A stretch of 64,000 nucleotides of DNA from Thermohalobaculum sediminis (GTDB taxonomy: Bacteria; Pseudomonadota; Alphaproteobacteria; Rhodobacterales; Rhodobacteraceae), in assembly GCF_023487995.1 (NCBI RefSeq), contig NZ_JAMFKN010000005.1, forward strand, positions 1 through 64,000, given 5' to 3'. Position numbers and translations under genes: made by a program. Under the pieces are notes generated by a model. It had not been told where the DNA came from. It did not search any database and was given only the letters and a program-made list of their open reading frames with translations. Of the stretch, positions 37,201 to 46,870 are shown piece by piece; positions within the stretch are counted from its first letter, which is position 1; every line of letters begins with the position of its first letter.

Positions 37201-38889
37201 ATGACCCAGCCCGCGCTCGCCGATCCCGTGCCGCTCGCCGAGGCGCCCGAGCTCGTGAGCCTCGGCCGCGAGGCCGTTGCGGCGGCCGATGCGCTGCTCG
37301 TCGAGGCGCGCGGGCGGCTTGCGCGTGCCGTCAGCGCGCAGGGCCGCGTCTCGGGCCGGATGCTTGACGATCACCAATACGCGGCGCACGCCCTCGCCTG
37401 GCTCGCCACCTACGTCGAGGCCCTGCGGCAGATGACCGGCTGGGCCGCGCGCCTGAAGGCCGAAGCGCGGCTCGGCGAGGCCGAGCGGCTGATCTACGCC
37501 ATCGGCATGGGCGAGTATCTGGCCCAGGTGGCGGGCGGCATCCCGATGAGCCAGGGCGAGATCGCCCGCCCCGCCGACATGGGGCTGACCGACGCTGATC
37601 TCGCGCGCTTCGCGACGCCCGCCGTCCGGCGCCTGACCGCCGAGGGCAATTCTGACGCGCACCGGACGCGGCTGGTGCAGATCATGACCGAGCGCGAGGG
37701 GGCGGCGACCTTCGGCGACTGCGGGCTCGACGAGGAATTCGAGATGATCCGCGCCCAGTTCCGCCGCTTCGCGGATGAGCGCGTGGTGCCCCATGCCCAT
37801 GGCTGGCATTTGCGCGACGAGTTGATCCCGATGGAGATCGTCGACGAGATGGCGTCGCTTGGCGTCTTCGGCCTGACGATCCCCGAGGAGCATGGCGGCC
37901 TCTCGATGGGCAAGACCGCGATGTGCGTGGTCTCGGAGGAACTGAGCCGCGGCTATATCGGGGTGGGCAGCCTCGGCACGCGCTCCGAGATCGCGGCCGA
38001 GCTGATCCTCGGCGGGGGTACCGAGGCGCAGAAGGCCCAATACCTGCCGAAGATCGCCAGCGGCGAGATCCTGCCGACCGCCGTGTTCACCGAGCCCAAC
38101 ACCGGCTCGGATCTCGGCGCGCTGAGGACCCGCGCGGCGCGCGACGGCGACGATTGGATCATCACCGGCAACAAGACCTGGATCACCCATGCCGGGCGCA
38201 CCGACCTGATGACCGTGCTGGCCCGGACCGTGCCGGGGACCACCGATTATTCGGGCCTCTCGATGTTCCTCGCGCCCAAGACCCGCGGCACCGACGCCGA
38301 GCCCTTCCCCGATGCGACCCTCGCAGGCGGCGAGATCGAGGTGCTGGGCTACCGCGGCATGAAGGAATACACGCTCGCGCTCGACGGGCACCGGGTGCCG
38401 GGCGACGCGCTGCTGGGGGGCGTCGAGGGGCAGGGCTTCAAGCAGCTGATGCGCACCTTCGAGTCGGCCCGCATCCAGACCGCGGCCCGCGCCATAGGCG
38501 TCGCACAGTCGGCGATGGAGATTGCGCTGCGCTATGCGCAGGAGCGGGTGGCCTTCGGCAAGCCGCTCTCGGCCTTCCCGCGGGTGGCCTCGAAGCTCGC
38601 CATGATGGCGGTCGAGATCATGATCGCGCGCCAGATCACCTATTTCGCGGCCCGCGAAAAGGACGCCGACCGGCGATGCGACCTCGAGGCCGGGATGGCG
38701 AAGCTGCTGGGCGCCCGCGTCGCCTGGGCCGCGGCCGACAACGGCCTGCAGATCCACGGCGGCAACGGCTTCGCGCTGGAATACCCCATCAGCCGGGTGC
38801 TGTGCGACGCCCGCATCCTCAACATCTTCGAGGGCGCGGCCGAGATCCAGGCGGGCGTGATTGCGCGGCGGGTGCTCGAGGGGAACTGA
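37201..38889 (+). CDS. mcd: (2S)-methylsuccinyl-CoA dehydrogenase Mcd
   Basis: A 562-residue acyl-CoA dehydrogenase with a 150-residue N-terminal extension, a combination diagnostic for Mcd of the ethylmalonyl-CoA pathway. The extension contains DHQYAAHALAWLATYVEALR and MSQGEIARPADMG. The catalytic core has VFTEPNTGSDLGALRTRA (FAD/substrate binding), YRGMKEYTLALDG, and the C-terminal NGLQIHGGNGFALEYPISR. It oxidises methylsuccinyl-CoA to mesaconyl-CoA, allowing growth on acetate without the glyoxylate shunt. Pathway partners ccr, ecm and mch are not in the window. Confidence 0.88.
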   Translation: MTQPALADPVPLAEAPELVSLGREAVAAADALLVEARGRLARAVSAQGRVSGRMLDDHQYAAHALAWLATYVEALRQMTGWAARLKAEARLGEAERLIYAIGMGEYLAQVAGGIPMSQGEIARPADMGLTDADLARFATPAVRRLTAEGNSDAHRTRLVQIMTEREGAATFGDCGLDEEFEMIRAQFRRFADERVVPHAHGWHLRDELIPMEIVDEMASLGVFGLTIPEEHGGLSMGKTAMCVVSEELSRGYIGVGSLGTRSEIAAELILGGGTEAQKAQYLPKIASGEILPTAVFTEPNTGSDLGALRTRAARDGDDWIITGNKTWITHAGRTDLMTVLARTVPGTTDYSGLSMFLAPKTRGTDAEPFPDATLAGGEIEVLGYRGMKEYTLALDGHRVPGDALLGGVEGQGFKQLMRTFESARIQTAARAIGVAQSAMEIALRYAQERVAFGKPLSAFPRVASKLAMMAVEIMIARQITYFAAREKDADRRCDLEAGMAKLLGARVAWAAADNGLQIHGGNGFALEYPISRVLCDARILNIFEGAAEIQAGVIARRVLEGN

Positions 38890-38942
38890 CCCGCGCGTCG
38901 GGCACGGGCCGCGACAGGCAGCTGTCGCTGCAGAGACGGACC

Positions 38943-38965
38943 GCGCGGGGCATCGAGCCCCGCGC
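38943..38965. repeat. Perfect 9-bp stem-loop after mcd
   Basis: GCGCGGGGC - ATCGA - GCCCCGCGC forms a 9-bp stem with a five-base loop, 54 bp after the mcd stop. There is no T-run. The core CGGGGCATCGAGCCCCG recurs after acpS at 46854. It could be a Rho-assisted stop or an mRNA-stabilising hairpin. Confidence 0.5.
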
Positions 38966-39085
38966 AGCCCGGCTCGCGGCCTTGCCGCGACGGGCGCGAA
39001 CCCGCCGTTATCTACGAGGCTTCACCCGAAGTTAGAAGGTTCCGGCCAGTGTCGCCGGCGTTCGATCACTTCTGGGAGGGTTGTC

Positions 39086-39505
39086 ATGCCTGTGGAACTT
39101 GGGAGGCGGCACGCAGCGGCGCTTTGCGCGCTCAGGGTCAGCCTCGGCCTCTTGCTCGTCTGGTGGGGAATAGGGCGCGTCGTGAACCTCGAGATGGGGC
39201 TCAACGTGCAGAACCATTTCTATTTCGGGCTATTCGATTCGACGGAACTGCAGGCAGCCTTTGGCCTCGTCGAGGCGGGCGTCGGTGCGCTGGTGGCGCT
39301 GGGGCTGATGCGCGTGGTCGCGGTGCCCGCACAACTCGCGATCACGGGCTTCTCGGCCGCGACGATCTGGTCGGCGCTGCTCGATCCCTTCGGGCTGTGG
39401 CTGCCGGTGGCGAGGCTCGCGCCGGTGCAGCACCTGTTCTACCCGTCGGTGATCGCGCTCTGCGCGGCCGCGGTGATGATCGTGTTCGCGGCGCAGGATC
39501 GGTGA
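39086..39505 (+). CDS. DoxX-like small membrane protein
   Basis: A 139-residue protein with four hydrophobic segments (LCALRVSLGLLLVWWGIGRV, FGLVEAGVGALVALGLMRVV, ITGFSAATIWSALL and YPSVIALCAAAVMIVFA). The layout and the N-terminal RVSLGLLLVWWG resemble the DoxX-like family of four-helix membrane proteins. TGGGAGGG precedes the ATG. No catalytic residue can be assigned; function unknown. Confidence 0.75.
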   Translation: MPVELGRRHAAALCALRVSLGLLLVWWGIGRVVNLEMGLNVQNHFYFGLFDSTELQAAFGLVEAGVGALVALGLMRVVAVPAQLAITGFSAATIWSALLDPFGLWLPVARLAPVQHLFYPSVIALCAAAVMIVFAAQDR

Positions 39506-39673
39506 TGCCTCGACCGGGTGGTGGCCGACTGGCGTGCCGCGCGCGGGGCGGGCGGGACGAACAAGCCGTTTCCGGCCGAGTGAGCCGGTGCGCCACCGTG
39601 CCAGCGGGGATGCGGGGGACTGAGGGGGAGCCAGCCTTCGCCCGCGTCGCGTGCGGCCCGCCGTGCGGCGCGG

Positions 39674-40330
39674 TCAGGGCTGCCCGAGCGCGGCAAACAC
39701 CGATTCGAACATCTCGGGCGTGAGGCGCCCCGTGTTCGTGTTGTAGCGCGAGCAGTGGTAGCTCGCATGGATCGACACCGCGCCGACCCGCGACACCGCG
39801 CCATGTCCGAAGGGGTGCGACGCGACCTTCGCGCCGAGGGCCCGCACGGTCGAATCATGCGCGATCCTGCCAAGCGTGACGATGGCGCGGAGGCGGGGCA
39901 GCGCGGCGATGCGCGCCGCGAGATAGGGGCGGCAGGCGTTGATCTCGGCACCGTTGGGCTTGTTGAGCGGCGGCACGCAACGCACCGAATTCGTCACCAT
40001 CGCGCCGACGAGGTTTAGTCCGTCATCCGGTCGCGCCGCGAAGACCCCGCGCGTGAAGCCGAATTTTGCAAGCGTGGCGTAGAGCAGCGATCCGGCATAG
40101 TCGCCGGTGAAGGGCCGCCCGGTGCGGTTCGCCCCAGTCACGCCCGGCGCGAGGCCGACCACCAGCAGCCAGGCGTCTGGGTCTCCGAAGCTCGGCACGG
40201 CGCCATTGAACCAGCCCGGCTCCGCGGCCCGGTTCGCCGCACGGTAGGCGACGAGTCGGGGGCAGAGCTGGCAGTCGCGCGGGGCTTCGACGGCCGCGTG
40301 CCGCGACGGCAGCGGCTCAGCCGTCGGCAC
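39674..40330 (-). CDS. Uracil-DNA glycosylase, family 5 (UDGb type)
   Basis: A 218-residue iron-sulfur uracil-DNA glycosylase. Motif 1 is GLAPGVTGANRTGRPFTGDY, typical of family 5, with no catalytic Asn as in family 4. Cluster-ligand Cys are in CQLCPRL, VRCVPPLNKP and NACRPYL. The late motif is HASYHCSRYNTNTG. The start is GTG with GAGGAAG upstream and lies inside the end of the NYN gene (14-bp overlap), so the two are co-transcribed. Confidence 0.87.
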   Translation of the reverse strand: MPTAEPLPSRHAAVEAPRDCQLCPRLVAYRAANRAAEPGWFNGAVPSFGDPDAWLLVVGLAPGVTGANRTGRPFTGDYAGSLLYATLAKFGFTRGVFAARPDDGLNLVGAMVTNSVRCVPPLNKPNGAEINACRPYLAARIAALPRLRAIVTLGRIAHDSTVRALGAKVASHPFGHGAVSRVGAVSIHASYHCSRYNTNTGRLTPEMFESVFAALGQP

Positions 40331-40910
40331 CGTTCTCGGCTTCCTCGGCCTCGCGGGCGCTGCGCGCGGCGAAGCGCTCCTCGCGCGGCGGGCGGCCGAT
40401 GACCTCGCGCAGTTCCTCGAGCTCGATGAAGTTGTCGGCCTGTCGGCGCAGGTCGTCCGCGATCATCGGCGGCTGCGAGCGGATGGTCGAGACCACCGAG
40501 ACCCGCACGCCCTTGCGCTGCAGCGCCGCCACCAGCGGCCTGAAGTCGCCATCGCCCGAGAAGAGCACGATGTGCTCGACATAATTGGCCATCTCCATCG
40601 CGTCGATCGCGAGCTCGATGTCCATGTTGCCCTTGACCTTGCGCCGTCCGGTCGAGTCGGTGAACTCCTTGGCGGGCTTGGTCACCAGGGTGAAGCCGTT
40701 GTAGTCGAGCCAGTCCACCAGCGGCCGGATCGGCGAGTATTCCTCGTTCTCGATCAGCGCCGTGTAGTAGAAGGCCCGGACCAGCTTGCCCCTGCGCAGG
40801 AACTCGGATCTCAGAAGCTTGTAATCAATATCGAACCCGAGCGCCTTGGTCGCGGCGTAGAGATTGGATCCGTCGATGAAGAGAGCGAGACGCTCGTCAC
40901 GGTAGAACAT
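40317..40910 (-). CDS. NYN-domain protein (LabA/DUF88 family)
   Basis: A 197-residue PIN-like NYN protein, predicted RNase fold. Acidic residues of the metal site are in LALFIDGSNLYAA, NMDIELAIDAM and VLFSGDGDFRPLVAALQ. The C-terminal tail is charged. LabA-type proteins occur widely and may process RNA; target unknown. First gene of a two-gene unit with the uracil-DNA glycosylase, divergent from folK across a relatively AT-rich 133-bp gap. Confidence 0.9.
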   Translation of the reverse strand: MFYRDERLALFIDGSNLYAATKALGFDIDYKLLRSEFLRRGKLVRAFYYTALIENEEYSPIRPLVDWLDYNGFTLVTKPAKEFTDSTGRRKVKGNMDIELAIDAMEMANYVEHIVLFSGDGDFRPLVAALQRKGVRVSVVSTIRSQPPMIADDLRRQADNFIELEELREVIGRPPREERFAARSAREAEEAENGADG

Positions 40911-41043
40911 TCAAGCCTCGGGCGCTATGCCACATGTCTGGTCGAGATTTCCGAGCGTCTGATCGGCGTCCGGTCGAATCGCAGGCCAATTCTCTATCTC
41001 GTCGTGAAACAGGTTTCCATTCCCAAACGGATCGAATAGCCCG

Positions 41044-41622
41044 ATGAGCGTCGCACTGATTGCGTTCGGCGGCAATATCCCGTCAACAACGCGTGATGTC
41101 TCCCAGTCGCTGGAGGCTGCGGCTGCGATGCTGGGCGATCTGCCCGGCGTTGCCGGCCTGAGGCGGTCGCGCTGGTTCCGCACGCCCGCGCACCCCGTCG
41201 GCAGCGGCCCCGATTTCATCAACGGCGTCGCCCGGGTCGAGACGACGCTGGCACCGGCCGAACTGCTCGAGCGGATGCATGCGATCGAGGCGGCGCTGGG
41301 CCGGACGCGCCCCGCGCGCTGGGCGCCCCGGATCTGCGACCTCGACCTGCTGGCGATGGACGACATGGTGCTGCCGGACGCGGCGACCGTGCGCGACTGG
41401 ATGGCGCTGGACCAAGGGAAGGCACAGTCGCTGGTGCCACCGCGGCTGATCCTGCCGCATCCCCGCATGCAGGAGCGCGCCTTCGTGCTGGTGCCGCTGG
41501 CCGACATCGCACCGGACTGGCGCCACCCCCTGACCGGGCTGAGCGTGGCCGAGATGCTCGCCGCACTGCCCGAGGCGGACCGCGCGGCGGTGGTGCCGCT
41601 CGAGCCTGGCGGCGCGTCTTGA
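41044..41622 (+). CDS. folK: 2-amino-4-hydroxy-6-hydroxymethyldihydropteridine pyrophosphokinase
   Basis: A 192-residue HPPK of folate synthesis. Family landmarks are the N-terminal [23 protein letters not shown] (usually S-xx-Y/F-T-P), [13 protein letters not shown], and the catalytic loop [19 protein letters not shown] followed by [18 protein letters not shown]. The enzyme moves pyrophosphate from ATP to 6-hydroxymethyl-dihydropterin. Its stop codon overlaps a candidate rpoZ -35 box. Confidence 0.94.
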   Translation: MSVALIAFGGNIPSTTRDVSQSLEAAAAMLGDLPGVAGLRRSRWFRTPAHPVGSGPDFINGVARVETTLAPAELLERMHAIEAALGRTRPARWAPRICDLDLLAMDDMVLPDAATVRDWMALDQGKAQSLVPPRLILPHPRMQERAFVLVPLADIAPDWRHPLTGLSVAEMLAALPEADRAAVVPLEPGGAS

Positions 41623-41647
41623 ATTCGCCGCGGTCGCACCATATACA
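41619..41647 (+). promoter_or_regulatory. Candidate sigma-70-type promoter of rpoZ
   Basis: TTGAAT (41619-41624) and TATACA (41642-41647) are separated by exactly 17 bp, and the expected transcript start would leave about 30 bases before the rpoZ ATG. The -35 box overlaps the folK stop. Each hexamer matches four of six consensus bases, good for such a GC-rich genome. Confidence 0.6.
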
Positions 41648-41686
41648 CCCCACTTCCGATCTGGATCAGCGACAGGGAGATGCCTC

Positions 41687-42058
41687 ATGGCCCGCGTCAC
41701 CGTTGAAGACTGCGTGGACAAGGTCCCCAACCGGTTCGACCTCGTGATGCTCGCGGCGCATCGCGCGCGCACCATCTCGTCGGGCGCGCCGATCACGATC
41801 GATCGCGACAACGACAAGAACCCGGTGGTCGCGCTGCGCGAGATCGCCGAGGAAACGGTCGAGCCCGACGCCCTGCGCGAGCAGGCAATCGAGGCGAGCC
41901 AGCGCCAGATCGAGGTCGACGAGCCGGAGGAGGACAACATGGCGCTCCTGCTCGGGGCGGAGATGGGGGCCCACCCTGTCATGCCGCAGCCCGCGACCGA
42001 CGACCTTGACGAGGAGAAGCTGCTGCGCGCCCTGATGGCCGAGCAGGACCGCAGCTGA
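41687..42058 (+). CDS. rpoZ: RNA polymerase omega subunit RpoZ
   Basis: A 123-residue omega subunit. The conserved N-terminal fold [20 protein letters not shown], then [14 protein letters not shown], and [11 protein letters not shown] are complete; the C-terminal 50 residues are acidic and variable, as in alphaproteobacteria. AGGGAGATG lies upstream. It precedes the RelA/SpoT homologue by 49 bp, the usual pairing, and omega helps RNA polymerase respond to (p)ppGpp. Confidence 0.96.
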   Translation: MARVTVEDCVDKVPNRFDLVMLAAHRARTISSGAPITIDRDNDKNPVVALREIAEETVEPDALREQAIEASQRQIEVDEPEEDNMALLLGAEMGAHPVMPQPATDDLDEEKLLRALMAEQDRS

Positions 42059-42107
42059 GTGCCATGGCCGGCGCCGGGCCCCGGCCCGGCCCCGGCCCGA
42101 GCGGAGC

Positions 42108-44312
42108 GTGATTGCGGTGATCCGCCAATACGAGCTGGTCGAGAAGGTCCGCGACTACAACCCCAACACCGACGAGGCGCTGCTGAACCGCGCCTATGTC
42201 TTCGGCGCCACCGCCCATGCCAATCAGCGGCGCGCGAGCGGCGAGCCCTACTGGGGGCACCCCCTCGAGGTGGCCTCGATCCTGACGGATCTCAGGCTCG
42301 ACGACTCGACCATCGTCACCGCGCTCCTGCACGACACCGTCGAGGACACCCCCGCAACATCGGACGAGATCGCGCGCCTGTTCGGCGACGAGATCGCGGG
42401 GCTGGTGGATGGCGTCACCAAGCTCACCAAGCTCGAGGTGACCTCGACCGAAGCGGCGCAAGCCGAGAACTTCCGCAAGCTCCTGCTGGCGATGGCCAAG
42501 GATGTGCGGGTCATCCTCGTCAAGCTCGCCGACCGGCTGCACAACATGCGCACGCTGGATCACCTCAAGCCCGAGAAGCGCCGCCGCATCGCGCAGGAGA
42601 CGATGGACATCTACGCGCCGCTGGCGGGCCGGATGGGCATGCAGTCGATGCGCGAGGAACTGGAGGATCTGGCCTTCGAGGTGCTGAACCCCGAGGCGCG
42701 CACCTCGATCATGCGCCGCTTCCTCAAGCTGAGGCGCGACAGCGGCGACCTCATCCCGAAGATCTCGGCGGAACTGACGCGCGTGCTGCGCGAGGCCGGC
42801 ATCGCGGCCGAGGTGCGTGGGCGCGAGAAGAAGCCCTACTCGATCTGGCGCAAGATGGAGGAGAAGCAGATCAGCTTCTCGCAGCTCTCGGACATCTACG
42901 GCTTCCGGGTGATCGTTCCCGCGGACGAGGACTGCTACTGCGCGCTGGGCGCGATCCACCGGCACTGGCGCGCGGTGCCGGGACGGTTCAAGGACTACAT
43001 CTCGGGGCCCAAGGCGAACGGCTACCGCTCGATCCACACCACGGTCTCGGGGCCGGGGGCGGCGCGGGTCGAGATGCAGATCCGCACCCATCAGATGCAC
43101 GCGGTGGCAGAGACGGGCGTCGCTGCCCACTGGGCCTACCGCGACGGCGAGCGGGTCGAGAACCCCTTCGCCGTCGATCCCTACCGCTGGCTGCGCGATC
43201 TCGTCGCGCGCATCGAGTCAGGCAACGAGCCGCAGGAGTTCCTCGAGCACGTCAAGCTCGACATGTTCACCGACCAGGTGTTCTGCTTCACCCCCAAGGG
43301 CGATGTGGTGGGCCTGCCGCGCGGCGCCACGCCCATCGACTTCGCCTATGCCATCCACACGCGGATCGGCGAGCGCTGTGCCGGCGCGCTGGTCGACGGG
43401 CGGCGCGTGCCGCTGTGGACGCGGCTGAGGAACGGCCAGCAGGTCGAGATCATCACCGCCGAAGGCCAGCGCCCCTCGCAGCACTGGGAGGACATGGCGA
43501 AGACCGGCCGGGCCAAGCACGCGATCCGGCGTGCACTGCGCGACCGTCAGCGCGACGAGGAGGTGGCGCTGGGCCGCGACCTGCTCGACCAGACCTTCGC
43601 CCGGCAGGGCCGCGACAGCGGCGCCAAGGCGCAGCAGGCGGCTGCGGCCAAGCTCGGCCTGCCGTCGGTCGAGGCCATGCTGATCCAGGTCGCGCGGGGC
43701 GAGCTTTCCGCCCACCAGGTGGTCGATGCGATCTACCCGAGCCAGGCGGCCGAGCCCAACCCAGCCCCCGAGCCGCTTGCCGACCCGCGCCGCGTCACGG
43801 GCGTGAGCCGCAGCGCCGCGGTGATCTTCTGCCAGACCTGCCTGCCGGTGCCGGGCGAGCGGATCGTCGGCCTCGCGCGGCGCGGCGGCGTCGTGGTGCA
43901 CGAGATCTCGTGCCCCGTGCTGGCGCAGCACGAGACCGATCTCGCGCGCTGGCACGACCTGCGCTGGGCGCCCGAGGCCGCGCGCGTGCCGGGTAACCTC
44001 GCGCGCATCGATCTGACGCTGCTGAACCAGCCGGGCACGCTGGGCAAGGTCTGCACGCTGGTGGGCGAGCAAAGCGCCAACATCGACAACATCGGCGTGA
44101 CCACCCGCAAGCCCGACTTCTTCCTGATGACGATGGACCTCGAGGTGCGCGACTTGCGCCACCTCAACGACGTCCTTACTTCCCTCAGGGCACAGAGCTT
44201 CGTGAACCGGGTCGAGCGCGCGCGCCGGCCGCAGCCATCCGGGGCCGAGCCCGCGACCAGCGTCGATCAGCCGCGCCTGCCGCTCGACCCCGTCGGGCCA
44301 TCCGGGGATTGA
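42108..44312 (+). CDS. rsh: Bifunctional (p)ppGpp synthetase/hydrolase (RelA/SpoT homologue)
   Basis: A 734-residue long RSH enzyme. The HD hydrolase domain has HPLEVASIL and ALLHDTVEDT, with LVKLADRLHNMRTL. The synthetase domain has FKDYISGPKANGYRSIHTTV. The TGS domain begins VFCFTPKGDVVGLPRGATPIDFAYAI, and the C-terminal ACT domain is RIDLTLLNQPGTLGKVCTLV. Both catalytic sites look intact. The start is GTG with AGCGGAG close upstream. Confidence 0.96.
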   Translation: MIAVIRQYELVEKVRDYNPNTDEALLNRAYVFGATAHANQRRASGEPYWGHPLEVASILTDLRLDDSTIVTALLHDTVEDTPATSDEIARLFGDEIAGLVDGVTKLTKLEVTSTEAAQAENFRKLLLAMAKDVRVILVKLADRLHNMRTLDHLKPEKRRRIAQETMDIYAPLAGRMGMQSMREELEDLAFEVLNPEARTSIMRRFLKLRRDSGDLIPKISAELTRVLREAGIAAEVRGREKKPYSIWRKMEEKQISFSQLSDIYGFRVIVPADEDCYCALGAIHRHWRAVPGRFKDYISGPKANGYRSIHTTVSGPGAARVEMQIRTHQMHAVAETGVAAHWAYRDGERVENPFAVDPYRWLRDLVARIESGNEPQEFLEHVKLDMFTDQVFCFTPKGDVVGLPRGATPIDFAYAIHTRIGERCAGALVDGRRVPLWTRLRNGQQVEIITAEGQRPSQHWEDMAKTGRAKHAIRRALRDRQRDEEVALGRDLLDQTFARQGRDSGAKAQQAAAAKLGLPSVEAMLIQVARGELSAHQVVDAIYPSQAAEPNPAPEPLADPRRVTGVSRSAAVIFCQTCLPVPGERIVGLARRGGVVVHEISCPVLAQHETDLARWHDLRWAPEAARVPGNLARIDLTLLNQPGTLGKVCTLVGEQSANIDNIGVTTRKPDFFLMTMDLEVRDLRHLNDVLTSLRAQSFVNRVERARRPQPSGAEPATSVDQPRLPLDPVGPSGD

Positions 44313-44370
44313 GCGCGCGGCGCGCGGCGGTATTGTCCCCGGCGGCGGGGCGTGGGGAGTTCGGCGGCAG

Positions 44371-44973
44371 ATGATCTTCAAGCGGCGTGACAAACCGCCT
44401 CTTCTCGAGCGGATGCGCGAGATCATGTACCCGCGCAAGGGTGTCTGGCGTGGCCTGACCTACCTGCGGAAGCGCATGCACCGGCTGCCCGACAGCCCGC
44501 ACCGCATCGCGCTGGGCTTTGCCTGCGGGGCCTTCGCGTCGTTCACGCCGTTCTTCGGCTTCCATTTCGTGATCGCCGCGGCGCTGGCTTGGCTGATGCG
44601 CGGCAACCTGCTTGCCTCGGCCTTCGGCACGGCGGTGGGCAACCCGCTGAGCTTCCCCTTCATCGCGGCGGCCTCGCTGCAGCTGGGCTGGCTGATCCTC
44701 GGCGAGAAGCCGCACGCGGTCGACGAGGGGTTCTCGTTCCACTGGCTGGTCGAGAACCTCGAGCTGATCTTCCTGCCCTATCTCGTGGGCGGGATCGCGC
44801 CGGGCCTGCTGACCGCCTTCGGCGCCTACTGGTTGATCGGCCCCCTCGTCGAGGCGTATCAGGAGAGGCGGCGGCGGAAGCTCGAGAGCCTTGCCGCGCA
44901 GCGGCGCCGAGTCATCGACGCCGAGCTTTCGGCCTATTCGGCGCATGACCGCCGGGAGGGAGACGATGCCTGA
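44371..44973 (+). CDS. DUF2062 membrane protein
   Basis: A 200-residue protein of the DUF2062 family. A basic N-terminus is followed by [21 protein letters not shown] and [18 protein letters not shown], the conserved motifs, and by two or three more hydrophobic segments and a charged C-terminal helix. Function is unknown. Its 3' end overlaps the chosen pdxJ start by 8 bp, fitting a single transcript in the conserved rsh-DUF2062-pdxJ order. Confidence 0.9.
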   Translation: MIFKRRDKPPLLERMREIMYPRKGVWRGLTYLRKRMHRLPDSPHRIALGFACGAFASFTPFFGFHFVIAAALAWLMRGNLLASAFGTAVGNPLSFPFIAAASLQLGWLILGEKPHAVDEGFSFHWLVENLELIFLPYLVGGIAPGLLTAFGAYWLIGPLVEAYQERRRRKLESLAAQRRRVIDAELSAYSAHDRREGDDA

Positions 44974-45781
44974 GATGACATCCGGCGCGGCCGGGACGGG
45001 GAAGCCGACACGGCCGCTGGGGCGGTTGCGGCTTGGCGTGAACATCGACCACGTGGCGACCATCCGCAATGCGCGCGGCGGCGGCCACCCCGACCCGCTG
45101 CGGGCCGCGCGCGTGGCCGAGGCGGCGGGCGCTGACGGCATCACCGCGCATCTGCGCGAGGACAGGCGCCACATCACGGATGCCGACATCGAGGCGCTGG
45201 TCTCGACCATCTCGCTGCCGCTCAACTTCGAGATGGCGGCGACCGATGAGATGCAGGCGATCGCGCTGCGCCACCGCCCGCACGCCGTCTGCATCGTCCC
45301 CGAGAAGCGCGAGGAACGCACGACCGAAGGCGGGCTCGAGGTCGCGGCCGACGAGAACCGGCTCGCGCATTTCATCGCGCCCCTGCGCGAGGCGGGCTGC
45401 CGCGTGTCGATCTTCATCGCCGCCGACCGTCGGCAGATCGAGGCCGCCGCACGCATTGGCGCGCCGGTCATCGAGCTCCACACTGGCGCCTATTGCGACG
45501 CCCATGCCGACGGGCGGCTAGCCGAGCGCGACGCCGAGCTTGCGCGGCTGCGTGACATGGCGGCCTACGCCCATTCGCTGGGGCTCGAGGTCCATGCCGG
45601 GCACGGACTGACCTATGACACCGTGTCGCCCGTCGCGGCCTTCCCCGAGGTGATGGAACTCAACATCGGCCATTTCCTGGTGGGCGAGGCGATCTTCTCG
45701 GGCCTCGACAGCGCCATCCGGCGGATGCGCGAGGTGATGGACCGGGCCCGCCGCGAGGCGTTCGGCGAGGGCGCGGCGTGA
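44966..45781 (+). CDS. pdxJ: Pyridoxine 5'-phosphate synthase PdxJ
   Basis: A 271-residue TIM-barrel enzyme that condenses 1-deoxyxylulose 5-phosphate with 3-amino-2-oxopropyl phosphate to pyridoxine 5'-phosphate. Signature segments are [59 protein letters not shown] and the final [13 protein letters not shown] 20-residue Gly/Thr-rich N-terminal tail precedes the barrel. ATG 44966 has GGGAGG six bases upstream. Confidence 0.96.
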   Translation: MPEMTSGAAGTGKPTRPLGRLRLGVNIDHVATIRNARGGGHPDPLRAARVAEAAGADGITAHLREDRRHITDADIEALVSTISLPLNFEMAATDEMQAIALRHRPHAVCIVPEKREERTTEGGLEVAADENRLAHFIAPLREAGCRVSIFIAADRRQIEAAARIGAPVIELHTGAYCDAHADGRLAERDAELARLRDMAAYAHSLGLEVHAGHGLTYDTVSPVAAFPEVMELNIGHFLVGEAIFSGLDSAIRRMREVMDRARREAFGEGAA

Positions 45782-46404
45782 CGGGCGATGCCGCCTTCCT
45801 GATCGCGCCCGCGCTCGCCTTCTTCGTCGCGGCGGCCTCGCCCGGACCTGCGACGCTCTCCGTGGCCGCGACCTCTATGGCGCGCGGACGGGCGGCGGGG
45901 CTCGCCATGGCGGCGGGGCTGTCGATGGGCCTCGGGTCCTGGGGCGTGGTGGCGGCGACCGGGCTCGGCGCGCTGGTGCTGGCCTGGGCCCCGGCGCTGG
46001 AGCTGGTCAGGCTCGCGGGCGGCGCCTTCCTGATCTGGCTCGCCTGGCAGTCGGCGCAGAGCGCGCTCGGGCCCGACGGCGCCGCGGGCGCGGCATCGGG
46101 CGCGAAGGGGCCGTGGGGCCTGTTCCGTCAGGGCCTGCTGCTGAACCTGCTCAATCCCAAGGCGCTGCTGGCCTGGGGGGCGGTGATCGCGCTGGGCATG
46201 CCCGCGGGGGCCGGGGCGGGCGAGTTCGCGGCGATCGTCGCGGTCTGCTCGGCGCTCGGATGCGCGATATATGGGGGCTATGCTGTCCTTTTCTCGCTGC
46301 CGGCGGTGCGGGCGGGCTATGCCCATGCACGGCGCTGGATCGACGGGGCCTGCGCCGCGGTCTTCGGCGCGGCGGGCGGCGCGCTTCTCGCCGGTCGGGC
46401 GTGA
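45778..46404 (+). CDS. LysE-family amino acid/metabolite exporter
   Basis: A 208-residue membrane protein with about six hydrophobic segments. [20 protein letters not shown] (conserved SPGP), [11 protein letters not shown] and [19 protein letters not shown] (conserved NPK) identify the LysE/RhtB family. Starts with a GTG that overlaps the pdxJ stop (GTGA). The exported compound is unknown. It lies between pdxJ and acpS, which are more often adjacent in related genomes. Confidence 0.88.
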   Translation: MTGDAAFLIAPALAFFVAAASPGPATLSVAATSMARGRAAGLAMAAGLSMGLGSWGVVAATGLGALVLAWAPALELVRLAGGAFLIWLAWQSAQSALGPDGAAGAASGAKGPWGLFRQGLLLNLLNPKALLAWGAVIALGMPAGAGAGEFAAIVAVCSALGCAIYGGYAVLFSLPAVRAGYAHARRWIDGACAAVFGAAGGALLAGRA

Positions 46405-46420
46405 CGGTGGGGGCCGGGCG

Positions 46421-46834
46421 ATGATCGTCGGCATCGGGTCGGACATCGCCGACATCCGCCGCATCGAGCGCACGCTCGAGCGCTTCGGCGAGCGCTTCAT
46501 CGCCCGCGTGTTCACCGAGATCGAGCAGGCGAAGTCCGAGCGCCGCCGCGAGCGCGTGGCCTCCTACGCCAAGCGCTGGGCGGCCAAGGAGGCATGCTCG
46601 AAGGCGCTGGGCACGGGGCTGCGGATGGGCGTGAACTGGCGCGAGATGGGGGTGGTCAACCTGCCCTCGGGCCAGCCCACGATGCAGCTTACAGGCGGCG
46701 CCGCTCTGCGGCTCAGGACGCTGATGCCGCCCGGGCTTGAGCCCCGGATCCATGTGACGATCACCGACGACCACCCCTATGCCCAGGCCTTCGTGGTGAT
46801 CGAGGCGCTGCCGCCCGCCATCGCCGGCGCCTGA
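46421..46834 (+). CDS. acpS: Holo-[acyl-carrier-protein] synthase AcpS
   Basis: A 137-residue 4'-phosphopantetheinyl transferase. [20 protein letters not shown] carries the first metal-binding Asp, and [15 protein letters not shown] the catalytic Glu-Lys region. It activates acyl carrier protein for fatty acid synthesis. It begins 16 bp after the LysE gene. Confidence 0.95.
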   Translation: MIVGIGSDIADIRRIERTLERFGERFIARVFTEIEQAKSERRRERVASYAKRWAAKEACSKALGTGLRMGVNWREMGVVNLPSGQPTMQLTGGAALRLRTLMPPGLEPRIHVTITDDHPYAQAFVVIEALPPAIAGA

Positions 46835-46853
46835 GGCCGGGGGTCGGCCGCGC

Positions 46854-46870
46854 CGGGGCATCGAGCCCCG
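46854..46870. repeat. Stem-loop sharing its core with the one after mcd
   Basis: CGGGGC - ATCGA - GCCCCG lies 19 bp after the acpS stop. The 17-base core CGGGGCATCGAGCCCCG is identical to the centre of the hairpin at 38943-38965. There is no T-run. It could end the acpS transcript before the TRAP genes. Confidence 0.45.

Noticed and set aside
36133-38757. An 874-codon minus-strand frame suggesting a giant TauE fusion
   Set aside because: Only the part up to about 37005 looks like a TauE/SafE protein; the rest is the antisense of mcd, whose coding evidence is far stronger.
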